Positions 1-7,800 of a stretch of DNA of 37,939 nt are shown here, in pieces. Positions within the stretch are counted from its first letter, which is position 1. Each line of letters opens with the position of its first letter. The position numbers and the translations under genes were made by a program. The DNA comes from Microcystis aeruginosa W13-11 (lineage in GTDB: Bacteria > Cyanobacteriota > Cyanobacteriia > Cyanobacteriales > Microcystaceae). The stretch spans positions 1 through 37,939 of the forward strand of contig JAADBR010000052.1 of NCBI GenBank assembly GCA_009995705.1. Direction: 5' to 3'. The notes below the pieces were generated by a model that searched no databases, was not told the origin of the DNA, and saw nothing but the letters and a program-made list of their open reading frames with translations.

Positions 1-122
1 GGAATTTTTGTCCAATCAATTAGTTGGTGAACTTCAGGAAAGAAGAAATGTAAAAATGCTTCAAAATACTCGGTTAATGCTTCTTTCCAGGGTTCATCAT
101 AATTGGCGGTTGTTTGGTTCAT
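1..122 (-). CDS. Partial Rpn/DUF4351-type protein, N-terminus at window edge
   Basis: An open frame reads leftward from an ATG at 120-122 and leaves the window. Its first 40 or so residues (beginning MNQTTANYDEPWKEALTEYF and followed by a run of Phe and an IDW motif) look like the N-terminus of the cyanobacterial cytosolic proteins annotated as DUF4351 or Rpn-family putative nuclease/transposase. Members carry a PD-(D/E)XK-like nuclease fold and often sit near mobile DNA. Only the N-terminus is visible, so function, length and integrity cannot be judged. A second member of the broad family, interrupted by a stop, lies at 22881-23831. The call rests on recalled N-terminal similarity. Confidence 0.6.
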   Translation of the reverse strand, partial: MNQTTANYDEPWKEALTEYFEAFLHFFFPEVHQLIDWTKI

Positions 123-822
123 GGCAAGTCGCTACCAATTGGAAAGTTAGGCACTCATCTAAATCTATTATTCCCCATAAATATCATCAATGCTACTTGT
201 CGTCACAAAACTTCCCATTAGAGCAACCTACATCTACATCTTTGTTCTAACATTTATTGGTAAAACTATATAATGCCCTCAGATTGCCGGGGGAGGGACA
301 AAAGGAACCGGGGAAGATATCCTTAACTAAAAAAGGAGTCGACATGATTTTTTCTTGAATAAAGGGTGAAAATTTTAAAATCGCCGTTTCCCGCAGTTGG
401 GACAGCCCTAGTCGTCACCATGCCAAGAAGCGGATTAATCATCGCCGTCAGCGTTGGGTTTCATGCTTTAACCCAACCCACGTTTATCTCTGGTATAGAT
501 TAGAATCGATTATTAACATTGATTTTTGCCTATGATTTATTATGGTTTCAGTGGGTATTAATGGGGGTTATTATAAACAAACCAATCAATATTATTTATA
601 GAGTTTTTTGAACGGCTCTTCTGGTTTATGTGTGGAAACGAGGTCTATTCTCGGGAAACAGGTGCAAGATTTTGAGAGAATCGTGCTTCAAAACCTTGCG
701 TCTTCATCGGCCCGCGTCCTGTAGGGGCGAAGCATTCGGATAAAAAATCTACGGTTTCACCGATAGGTTAGAGTCCTATAGCAGCGGGCAGAAGGCAGGA
801 TCTTCGCTGCTTTTGCCCCCTT
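123..822. other. Intergenic region with degenerate sequence
   Basis: No intact gene seen. At 448-480 a short inverted repeat around GTTGGGTT/AACCCAAC resembles the dispersed repeats common in bloom-forming cyanobacteria. Between about 520 and 650 a plus-strand frame gives hydrophobic, membrane-like peptides broken by stops, which may be the remains of a small membrane-protein gene that I cannot name. Confidence 0.4.
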
Positions 823-2040
823 TCAGAGAGATTCTTCGCTCACGGAACCATCTTCCTGCACCCAGGCGAGATTTTTAATCATTAGATCGCGGGCATAGGT
901 GCGAATTTGTGCCTCGCTGCGACCACCTAAATCGATCGCCACTCTCAGATTCGGATCACTGGTGCGAAGGGAGCGAGCTTTACTAAAAGTCGCTATCTGG
1001 GCGTTATTACCCAAAGGGATAAGCAACCAGTCGAGGGGAGGAGCTTGGGTGGGTAAAGTCTGGCCTGATAATAAACTTTCGTGTAGTTCTTCGATATTCA
1101 GAGAAAAACCGATACCGGGAGCCGATTGACCCTGGGGATGAAAAACGCCCAATAATTGATCATAGCGTCCGCCTTGGCCTAAAATACTGAGATCTTGCTG
1201 GTGATCACTAACCGCTTTAAAAACGATGCCGGTGTAGTAATCAAAGGTTTGAATCAGACTTAAATCGAGAATTAGGGGAAAGGGTTCAGAGCGACCGGCA
1301 TTAAGCAGCTCGACTAGGGATTTAAGGTTATTAACGGCTTTTTGGGCTGATTCTTCCTGGGCTAATACTGCCACTTGTGCGAGGACATCGTGAGGATTAC
1401 CGCGCAGGTGAAATAATTGTCGGGCTTGCTGCCGGAGGGTTTCGTTGGAATAGGGAAGATTTTCGAGGCTAACGTAGTCAAGGAGGGCTAAACAGCGTTT
1501 CACCTGTTCCCGTAAGGGATCTGGAAAAGGAGAAAGTAGCGAACGAGTCAAACCCGCTTCTCCTAGAATAATCTGCCAGTTAGGGACGGTCAAACTATCG
1601 AAACAGTCAGCCAAGAGCAGTAAAATCTCGGCATCAGCTAGTAAACCGCCGGAAAAGAGCAGTTCTACCCCCGCTTGATAGAATTCCACTTGACGACCGT
1701 GATAACCGGCGCTAGGGCGACGAAAAACGTTGGCCCGATAACAGAGACGTTGGGGATAGGACTCCCCACTCATGCGGGTGACGGCACTGCGGGCAATGGA
1801 AGCGGTTAATTCAGGGCGTAATCCCGATAGTCCTTGACTATCCCCGTGCAGTTGGATCACGGTGCTGGGATCGATCGTACCGCCTGCGGTGAGGGTATCG
1901 AGCCATTCAATGGTGGAGGTGACAATCCTTTGATAGCCCCAACGCTGAAAGACAGACTGAAGGCGATCGTTAATCCAGCCTTTTTGGGTAACTTCTAGGG
2001 GTAATAAATCCCTTGTCCCCGCCGGGGGTTGATGAATCAT
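823..2040 (-). CDS. hisZ: ATP phosphoribosyltransferase regulatory subunit HisZ
   Basis: 405 residues with the class II aminoacyl-tRNA-synthetase-like fold of HisZ. The start (PPAGTRDLLP), the LRPELTASIAR segment near residue 95 and the GGRYDQLLG motif near residue 290 are typical. HisZ lacks tRNA-charging activity; it binds the short form of HisG to make the active, histidine-inhibited enzyme of the first step of histidine synthesis (ATP plus PRPP to phosphoribosyl-ATP). Length fits the family, and there is no extra anticodon-binding domain as in true HisRS. It is the last gene of a four-gene minus-strand run (ferredoxin, inositol-phosphatase family, J-domain protein, hisZ), 38 bp after its neighbour. 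hisG is not in the window. HisRS is the alternative but fits less well. Confidence 0.93.
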   Translation of the reverse strand: MIHQPPAGTRDLLPLEVTQKGWINDRLQSVFQRWGYQRIVTSTIEWLDTLTAGGTIDPSTVIQLHGDSQGLSGLRPELTASIARSAVTRMSGESYPQRLCYRANVFRRPSAGYHGRQVEFYQAGVELLFSGGLLADAEILLLLADCFDSLTVPNWQIILGEAGLTRSLLSPFPDPLREQVKRCLALLDYVSLENLPYSNETLRQQARQLFHLRGNPHDVLAQVAVLAQEESAQKAVNNLKSLVELLNAGRSEPFPLILDLSLIQTFDYYTGIVFKAVSDHQQDLSILGQGGRYDQLLGVFHPQGQSAPGIGFSLNIEELHESLLSGQTLPTQAPPLDWLLIPLGNNAQIATFSKARSLRTSDPNLRVAIDLGGRSEAQIRTYARDLMIKNLAWVQEDGSVSEESL

Positions 2041-2078
2041 GGGAGTTTGCTAATCAAAATCGGTGGCACTGGTCAGTC

Positions 2079-3020
2079 CTATTTATTCTTTTTACCACCA
2101 AATCGAGACCAAAAACCGCCCTTGCGCTCTCCTTCCTCTTTTTGTTCTTTCTGGTCTTGCATTTCAGTATTAGAATTAATTACTTTATCTAGTTCCCGTT
2201 TGCTCCTAATCACCGTCGCATCTTGGGGGTTGGTTTGCCAAGCGCGATTGATATGAACCCGGGCCATGGACAGTTGATTTTGTCGCAGGTAGGCTAAACC
2301 GATCAGGGCGTGACAGATGCCATTATCCGGTTCTTGCCGCAGGGCATCGCGCAATTCTCGCAAAGCTTGGGCGGGGTTATTTTCGTCAAGAGAGGCTTGA
2401 GCGCGGCGAATATAGGCTTCTAGGGGCGATTCCTTGCCTTTAGTCCGGGCTGCCGTGGTGACAGTCGCTCTAACTAACTCGGGCTGGTTAGTATTGCCCT
2501 GGGAGATAAAGACTTTCGGGGTGGTTTTCCTGCTGCCCTGACCTTCGGTTAAGATCAGATAAACGAGATTGAGTTCACTGAGTTGGGCGATTTTCTGATA
2601 GGCATTTTCTAGGGCGGTATATTGATCGATCGCCAAAGATTGCAGGATTTTTTGATAGGCTAATTCGTAGTTAGCGCTAGATTGGGCTAGTTTTCTAGCT
2701 GGTTCGCTACTGATGGTGATTTTACTCAAATCTCTCCCCATTGCCTTGCCCATTTGTGCTAAAACAAGGCGCAATTCTTCGCGAGATAGATCGTGGCTCA
2801 GATGTTCGTAGGCGGGGTTAACTAATTTTGAAAGTAACTGATGAGCCTGTTCCTTTTCATCGGGGGTGTAAGTGCGACAGGTATCAGGATGGAGCTTATA
2901 GGCGATTTTTAAGTAACGCTGGCGAATCTCCTCCTGTTCGGCATCGATCGAGACTCCTAAAATAGCGAAGTGATCGATTAAATCATATTGAAATAATCCC
3001 TGGGAAATTGGAAAAGTCAT
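2079..3020 (-). CDS. J-domain protein with C-terminal TPR repeats
   Basis: 313 residues. Residues about 12-80 form a J domain with the diagnostic HPD tripeptide at 44-46, which stimulates the ATPase of Hsp70 (DnaK) partners. There is no Gly/Phe region and no zinc-finger domain, so it is a type III J protein. Residues about 205-275 look like tetratricopeptide repeats (YIRRAQASLDENNPAQALRE and the following ALIGLAYLRQNQLSMARVHI), giving a client- or partner-binding surface. The C-terminus is short, charged and Lys/Gly-rich. A soluble specialised DnaK co-chaperone is the likely role; its client is unknown. It lies between the inositol-phosphatase family gene (52 bp) and hisZ (38 bp), probably co-transcribed. 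Confidence 0.85.
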   Translation of the reverse strand: MTFPISQGLFQYDLIDHFAILGVSIDAEQEEIRQRYLKIAYKLHPDTCRTYTPDEKEQAHQLLSKLVNPAYEHLSHDLSREELRLVLAQMGKAMGRDLSKITISSEPARKLAQSSANYELAYQKILQSLAIDQYTALENAYQKIAQLSELNLVYLILTEGQGSRKTTPKVFISQGNTNQPELVRATVTTAARTKGKESPLEAYIRRAQASLDENNPAQALRELRDALRQEPDNGICHALIGLAYLRQNQLSMARVHINRAWQTNPQDATVIRSKRELDKVINSNTEMQDQKEQKEEGERKGGFWSRFGGKKNK

Positions 3021-3072
3021 AGAGAGTATCCTGCTCTAATTAAAATAATAATCGCAGTAAATATTAAAAGAA

Positions 3073-3894
3073 TTAAAACTGAAAGCTCCAAGAGGCCGCT
3101 TTTTGCAAAGCTTGGCTTAAGGGGGCGTGAATCTGTCCGTTAGTAGCCAGGATTCGCCCCGTTTCTATCAAAAAAGGACTCTCATCGTAGGCGCTAATTT
3201 TACCCCCAGCTTCTTCGATCAGAATAACTCCTGCGGCCAGATCCCAGGGATTAATTCCTCGTTCCCAATAACCATCTAAGCGCCCACAGGCCACATCGGT
3301 TAAGTCTTTGGCAGCGGAACCGCTGCGGCGTACCCCTTGGGTCAGATGGGTCAAATAACAGAATTCGGCATAATTATTATCGGGGGTTTGACAGCGATCG
3401 TAGGCAAAACCCGTCACCAGTAAACTTTTTTCCAGTTCACTGGTCCGGGAGACATGGATGGGACGACGGTTCAGGGTGGACCCTAAACCCTGGGCTGCCC
3501 GAAATAGTTCCTTTCTAAAGGGGTTATAGATGACTCCCACTGCTGCTTTCCCTGCGATCAGGAGTCCGATGGAGACGACGGCTACAGGATAACCGTGGGC
3601 ATAGTTGGTGGTTCCATCGAGAGGATCGATCGCCCAGAGATAGTCGCTATCAGTCCCCGGCAGTTTTCCCGATTCTTCCGCTAAAATCCCGTGTTTGGGA
3701 AAGTGACGGCCAATAATTTTGAGAATTTCTGTTTCTGCTCGACGATCTATTTCCGTCACTAAATCGCCTGATCGCCCTTTTTCTTCTATTGTCTCGATTT
3801 TACCCCAATTATCGAGGATAATTGTTCCCGCCGCTAGGGCGGCTTCGCTGGCAATGTCTAAGTATTTTTCTAATTGGCTGCTGGTGTCTGGCAC
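3073..3894 (-). CDS. Inositol monophosphatase family protein
   Basis: 273 residues with all metal-binding motifs of the Mg2+-dependent, Li+-sensitive phosphatase family: EE at 73-74 (ILAEESG), the WAIDPLDGTTN signature with D90 and D93, and a C-terminal NPWDLAAG motif near 215. Family members remove phosphate from myo-inositol-1-phosphate, histidinol phosphate, fructose-1,6-bisphosphate or PAP. Sequence alone does not fix the substrate. The nearby hisZ makes a histidinol-phosphatase role possible, but the general SuhB-like assignment is safer. It lies 14 bp after the ferredoxin gene, so co-transcription is likely. Cytosolic; no signal peptide. Confidence 0.9.
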   Translation of the reverse strand: MPDTSSQLEKYLDIASEAALAAGTIILDNWGKIETIEEKGRSGDLVTEIDRRAETEILKIIGRHFPKHGILAEESGKLPGTDSDYLWAIDPLDGTTNYAHGYPVAVVSIGLLIAGKAAVGVIYNPFRKELFRAAQGLGSTLNRRPIHVSRTSELEKSLLVTGFAYDRCQTPDNNYAEFCYLTHLTQGVRRSGSAAKDLTDVACGRLDGYWERGINPWDLAAGVILIEEAGGKISAYDESPFLIETGRILATNGQIHAPLSQALQKAASWSFQF

Positions 3895-3908
3895 GATTAA
3901 TCCTGAAT

Positions 3909-4277
3909 CTATTCTTCATCTAAGGGTAAACCAAAACGCACTTTCCCACGGGCAAAAAAGCGACCGAATTGCAATTCATAGACTTCATCTTCGTCCTGGG
4001 TGGCTACTTCCAGATCGCCCTGGGCATAACTGACACAAAGTAAAGCATAACCTCTGGCTTTTAATTCTGGCGATAGTCCGATCGCTTCTGGTTGATGGAT
4101 ATCTCCCGATAATACCCTGACCGCGCAGCTGGTACAGGCTCCATTGCGACAGGAAAAGGGTAATTGATAGCCCTGTTTTTCCAGACTGTGGAGTATATAG
4201 TTATCCTCGGGAACGGTGGTGGTAATTTTTTCGCCCGTCTGACGATTGTTAACGGTGATTTGATGATATTTAGTCAT
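3909..4277 (-). CDS. [2Fe-2S] ferredoxin with C-terminal extension (FdC-like)
   Basis: 122 residues. The plant-type cluster ligands are C43, C48, C51 and C81 (CRNGACTSC, then LLC), the CX4CX2CX29C spacing of photosynthetic ferredoxins. Unlike the 97-residue major PetF, it continues for about 25 residues after the fold (EDEVYELQFGRFFARG and on), as in the C-extended ferredoxins called FdC in plants and cyanobacteria, which have altered potential and partner choice. It probably carries electrons to a specialised acceptor rather than bulk flow from photosystem I. First gene of the minus-strand run ending in hisZ. Confidence 0.88.
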   Translation of the reverse strand: MTKYHQITVNNRQTGEKITTTVPEDNYILHSLEKQGYQLPFSCRNGACTSCAVRVLSGDIHQPEAIGLSPELKARGYALLCVSYAQGDLEVATQDEDEVYELQFGRFFARGKVRFGLPLDEE

Positions 4278-4862
4278 AGTTTAGTTAGGCGGAAATTAAA
4301 GCTGTAATTCTAGATAGTTCTGAATCTAGGGCTATTTTAGTCAGCCGTCTTGATTATATCATAAATTATTGCTCAAATAGTCATCATAATCTCTATAAAT
4401 GCTTCCTGACAAAGGGGGCGGTTTTCGTGGAATTTGCCTAAATCTAAGAATCTCCTACCATCATCTTTAATCCTCAAAATATCTACGCGCTTGAGATAGG
4501 CAAAAAATCAGCGTCTTTTCTTAAATTACGATGAAATTGATTGATGTTTAAGAGTCCTCACAAAACGTTTAGGAGAGAGAGACTTATAAGGTTTCAGGCT
4601 GGGAATAGATTGACGCACGATTTATCTATTTGACAAGATTGGTCATAATTTTGTAAATCTCTCGTTAGAAGTATAGCTAGTCTCTTAATACTCCATTGCT
4701 CAGTTATTATCAATTACAAGTCAGCATCAAATAAGGTTATGCTCGATGATCCGGTGTATAGAAAAAACACTGTTTAGTTTTTCTTTCCCCTTGACAAAGG
4801 GACACTAATCAGCTGTGACAGGGGTCAGCCCGTTTGGTAACTAAGAAATTATAACGTTAAAA
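4278..4862. other. Intergenic, no gene recognised
   Basis: About 585 bp between the ferredoxin operon and the FkbM pseudogene. All frames are closed by stops and I see no convincing RNA gene. It probably holds the ferredoxin promoter on its left side. A CCCTTGACAAAGGGACA motif near 4788 forms a short imperfect inverted repeat. Confidence 0.4.
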
Positions 4863-5546
4863 ATGGCTGCTAAAAGACTATTAAATTCTTGGGGTTTTGC
4901 TCTGTATAATACCAAGTATTTACCCTTTGGCTGTGACTATAAGGAAGATATTAATAGACTCTCTCCCAATTTAAAAGTAGAGATCATTTTTGATGTGGGA
5001 GCTAATTCAGGGCAATAGGCACTTCACTATCGTCAAAAGTTTCCCCAAGCCAAGATATATTCTTTTGAACCAGTCGCCAGAACCTTCCAAAAACTACAGG
5101 CCGCTACCAGCAAAGATACTAACATTTTTTGCTATCAGTTAGCTCTTACAGATTCTTTGAAAGCAAAAGCTGATCCCTCTTTATCCCTACAAAATGATCA
5201 AACAGTGGAACTATTTACTTTGACAAAATTAGATAGCTTTCTCGAAAATAATCTAGTTAATGTTGAATACATAGACATTTTAAAAATAGATACAGAGGGT
5301 TTTGAAATTGCAGTTTTACAGGGAGCATTAAATGCTTTAAAAGCGGGAAAAATTCGCTATACATTTGCCGAAACTACTCTCCGAGATAAGGATAAAGATC
5401 ATACTAATTTTTTTGAATTGAAAAATTTCTTAGAACCTTATAATTTTAATCCAATAGGTTTCTATGATTTAGTTCCTTATTGGGGTGGCGGTAATGCGCT
5501 CGACTATCTAAATGTTTTATTTAAACTTTGGGACAATCAATCGTAA
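4863..5546 (+). pseudogene. FkbM-family methyltransferase interrupted by one amber codon
   Basis: A continuous frame of 227 codons from ATG 4863 to TAA 5544-5546, broken only by TAG at 5016-5018 (codon 52). The stop falls right after the SAM-binding motif IIFDVGANSGQ; the frame resumes with ALHYRQKFPQAKIYSFEPV, so both halves are one methyltransferase. Later FkbM hallmarks are DILKIDTEGFE near codon 145 and a C-terminal GFYDLVPY. The middle between LALTD and TLTKLDSFL seems shorter than usual, so a small in-frame deletion is possible. FkbM enzymes O-methylate sugars or secondary metabolites. Either a fresh pseudogene, a read-through gene or a sequence error; downstream translation could only restart internally without motif I. 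Confidence 0.8.
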
Positions 5547-5558
5547 TTGAGGAGACTA

Positions 5559-5841
5559 TTACTTCATCTCTTTTAATCTAACTGCACCGTCGATAATTGA
5601 GATTTCTTGGGAGCCAATTTGCCCGATCGCATCTAATCCTTTACCGATAATTTTAACTGCTGGGGGAGGACTTTTCTGCACGGTCATCACCAGAAAAAAT
5701 TTCTCGCTACCCGTGGCTACAATGCGCTCACCTGTATTAGTTTTCTCGACTCTTAAAGTCACGGGAGTGATAAAATTTCCCTGCATATTTGCCCCATTTT
5801 GAGTGATAATAAAACTACCTAACAAAAGGAGATATTTTCAT
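5559..5841 (-). pseudogene. Small protein gene, frameshifted near its start, coupled to the prenyltransferase
   Basis: The frame 5559-5825 encodes 88 residues (LLGSFIITQNGANMQGNF to RLKEMK) but begins only at TTG with no ribosome-binding site. Just upstream, ATG at 5839-5841 overlaps the TGA of the prenyltransferase as ATGA, the usual form of translational coupling, but its frame reads MKISPFVR and then stops. Removing one base from the four-T run (plus-strand A-run 5824-5827) joins MKISP to LLGSFIITQ in one hydrophobic N-terminus, like a signal peptide. I infer a small exported protein with a homopolymer frameshift (mutation or sequencing error). The product is unrecognised. Confidence 0.55.
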
Positions 5842-6779
5842 ATTAAACAAGCAAGGGGAAATATCAGGTATTCCAGGAAGAATAATTTCCAAATAAATTG
5901 GTAGAATTGGCTGATTTCGCTTTTATCTTCTAAATTTACTCTGCGACTACGCCACCAAAGAAGAACAGGTAGGAGCAGATGGGCGACAATGGCCAGGGGA
6001 GAATTAATTCCCGTTGTCCCCAAGAGACCGACGACAATCATACCAGCATAACATAGAGAAATTGTCAAGAGGGAAATTGTTAAGATTTTTTCTGGTCCGA
6101 GCAGCAGGGTAAAAGTGGTAATTTGGTAAATGCGATCGCCTTCTAGGTCAGGAACATCCTTGAAAATAGCGATCGCAACGGTGAAAACGAGAACAAAAGC
6201 TGTTAAAACCCAGACTGAGGGATAGATAGACTGATTTTGATTAATAACTGTGTTGTAGTGGCGAAAAAGACCTAAATTAACGATGACACCCCGGACGGTA
6301 AAAATACAGAAGGCTGCCCAGAGGGGAAAGCGTTTTAAACGCACTGGTGGCAAGGAATAGGCAGTACCGATGAGTAAACTAATCCCCACGGTGATTAAAA
6401 GCCAAAAACCACCGATAAAAGCCAGTATAATTGCTAAAATGCCGCTAAAACCCACGATCAACCCGCCTGTTAACCGAGAAAATTCGCCCTTGGCTAGGGG
6501 AAGATGGGGTTTATTGATTTTATCGATGTCGATGTCTTCCAACTGATTTAAACCGACGATATAGACATTACCCGCAAGACAAGCAGTCCAAGTGAGCAAT
6601 AAAACCGACCAATGGCTAAAAAAATCGCTAATATTGCCTAAAGCAATTAAATACAGACTTAAAACACTTAAAGAAGTGCCGATAATCGTATGGGGACGGG
6701 AAAATCTCCAGAGACTCCCTAACCAGTGGAGAAAGTTAGGCTGGGGATGGTTAACTGGAAGAAAAGGAGCTTGATTCAT
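5838..6779 (-). CDS. Homogentisate phytyl/prenyltransferase (UbiA family)
   Basis: 313 residues from ATG 6777-6779 (MNQAPFLPVN). An upstream in-frame start at 6833 would add 18 residues and abut the tRNA, so I prefer the shorter form. It is a polytopic membrane protein with about eight or nine helices and the two Asp-rich UbiA motifs: NQLEDIDIDKINKPHLPLA near residue 85 and KDVPDLEGD near 205. These bind Mg2+ and the prenyl diphosphate. The first motif matches cyanobacterial homogentisate phytyltransferase (VTE2/HPT type), which condenses homogentisate and phytyl diphosphate with loss of CO2, the committed step of tocopherol synthesis. Chlorophyll synthase is less likely given the motif context. 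Its stop overlaps the start of the next small gene. Confidence 0.85.
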   Translation of the reverse strand: MNQAPFLPVNHPQPNFLHWLGSLWRFSRPHTIIGTSLSVLSLYLIALGNISDFFSHWSVLLLTWTACLAGNVYIVGLNQLEDIDIDKINKPHLPLAKGEFSRLTGGLIVGFSGILAIILAFIGGFWLLITVGISLLIGTAYSLPPVRLKRFPLWAAFCIFTVRGVIVNLGLFRHYNTVINQNQSIYPSVWVLTAFVLVFTVAIAIFKDVPDLEGDRIYQITTFTLLLGPEKILTISLLTISLCYAGMIVVGLLGTTGINSPLAIVAHLLLPVLLWWRSRRVNLEDKSEISQFYQFIWKLFFLEYLIFPLACLI

Positions 6780-6840
6780 AACAAAAATCAATCCTAGGGC
6801 AAGTAATCTGTTAAAATGATAATCCAGACTCAAACCCTGT

Positions 6841-6927
6841 GGAGAGGTGGCAGAGTGGTTGAATGCGGCAGACTCGAAATCTGCTTTAGGGTCACACCTA
6901 ACGTGGGTTCAAATCCCACCCTCTCCG
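6841..6927 (+). tRNA. tRNA-Ser (anticodon CGA)
   Basis: 87 nt with a perfect 7-bp acceptor stem (GGAGAGG/CCTCTCC), anticodon stem GCAGA/TCTGC with loop CTCGAAA (anticodon CGA, reads UCG), a long class II variable arm and T arm GTGGGTTCAAATCCCAC. No CCA is encoded. It lies between the prenyltransferase start and the O-methyltransferase end. Confidence 0.97.
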
Positions 6928-7031
6928 TTGAACTGATAACTTAGTGCTGTCGTTAAGGAGCTTAAGGGATGTAGCGTTGTCCTGAGTGGTTTCCGCAAGA
7001 GCAAAAGCTTTTCTAATCCCCCTTAACTTCT

Positions 7032-7694
7032 TCACTTTTTCATGGCCAGGGTCAAACCATCACCAATGGGAATAATACTGATATTGACCCGTTCATCCTG
7101 CTGAATTTTGGCATTAAGGGAACGGATAATTTTGGTGCGATTATCGGTGCTATCGGCCGCCGCTACCCGTCCCGACCAAAAAACATTATCGATAGCGATA
7201 ATTCCGCCGCTTCTGACCAATTGTAACGCCCGTTCGTAGTAGCAATCATAATTACTTTTATCGGCATCGATAAAGACAAAATCAAAACTATTACTTTCTC
7301 CCCCAGCGATTAATTGATCTAAAGTCTCCAGGGCCGGGGCAATTCTTAAGTCGATTTTATCAGCGACACCGGCCTGCTGCCAATAACGACGGGCTATACT
7401 GGTATATTCTTCGCTCAGATCACAGGCGATGAGCTTGCCTTCTGGGGGTAAAGCTAAGGCCACCACTAGCGCACTATAACCGGTAAAAACCCCTATTTCT
7501 AGGGTTTTTCTCGCCCCGATCGCCTGTACTAAAAAAGCCATAAACTGACCTTGTTCGGGGGCAATCTGCATGACTGCCAGGGGTTGAGAGGCAGTTTCTT
7601 GACGTAATTGAGCTAAGATCGGGGGTTCTCGCAGACAGATAGATTGATAATAGGAATAAAATTGTCGATCGAGTCCAAGAGTTTGATTAGCCAT
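7032..7694 (-). CDS. Class I SAM-dependent O-methyltransferase (caffeoyl-CoA OMT-like)
   Basis: 220 residues from ATG 7692-7694, chosen because AGGA lies about 8 nt upstream; a longer frame to 7802 has no such signal. Motif I EIGVFTGYSALVVALALP, the acidic ACDLSEEYTSIARRYWQQAG and FVFIDADKSNYDCYYE (metal-binding Asp) define the cation-dependent O-methyltransferase family (PF01596). Members methylate catechol-type hydroxyls; the cyanobacterial substrate is not known. Length fits the family. It diverges from the CheA-like gene, with about 106 bp between starts that must hold both promoters. Confidence 0.9.
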   Translation of the reverse strand: MANQTLGLDRQFYSYYQSICLREPPILAQLRQETASQPLAVMQIAPEQGQFMAFLVQAIGARKTLEIGVFTGYSALVVALALPPEGKLIACDLSEEYTSIARRYWQQAGVADKIDLRIAPALETLDQLIAGGESNSFDFVFIDADKSNYDCYYERALQLVRSGGIIAIDNVFWSGRVAAADSTDNRTKIIRSLNAKIQQDERVNISIIPIGDGLTLAMKK

Positions 7695-7800
7695 AAAAAA
7701 ATTCCTAGTGGATGGATTTATCGGGTAAAATTCTGGGTAATCTGAAGCCAGAGAGAGCGCATTGGTTGACCAAAAAGGAAGACTTGGCAGGAAGCAAATC

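Noticed and set aside
8..250. 80-codon plus-strand frame at the left edge
   Set aside because: The opposite strand holds a recognisable Rpn/DUF4351-type N-terminus; the plus frame has no ribosome-binding site or family features.
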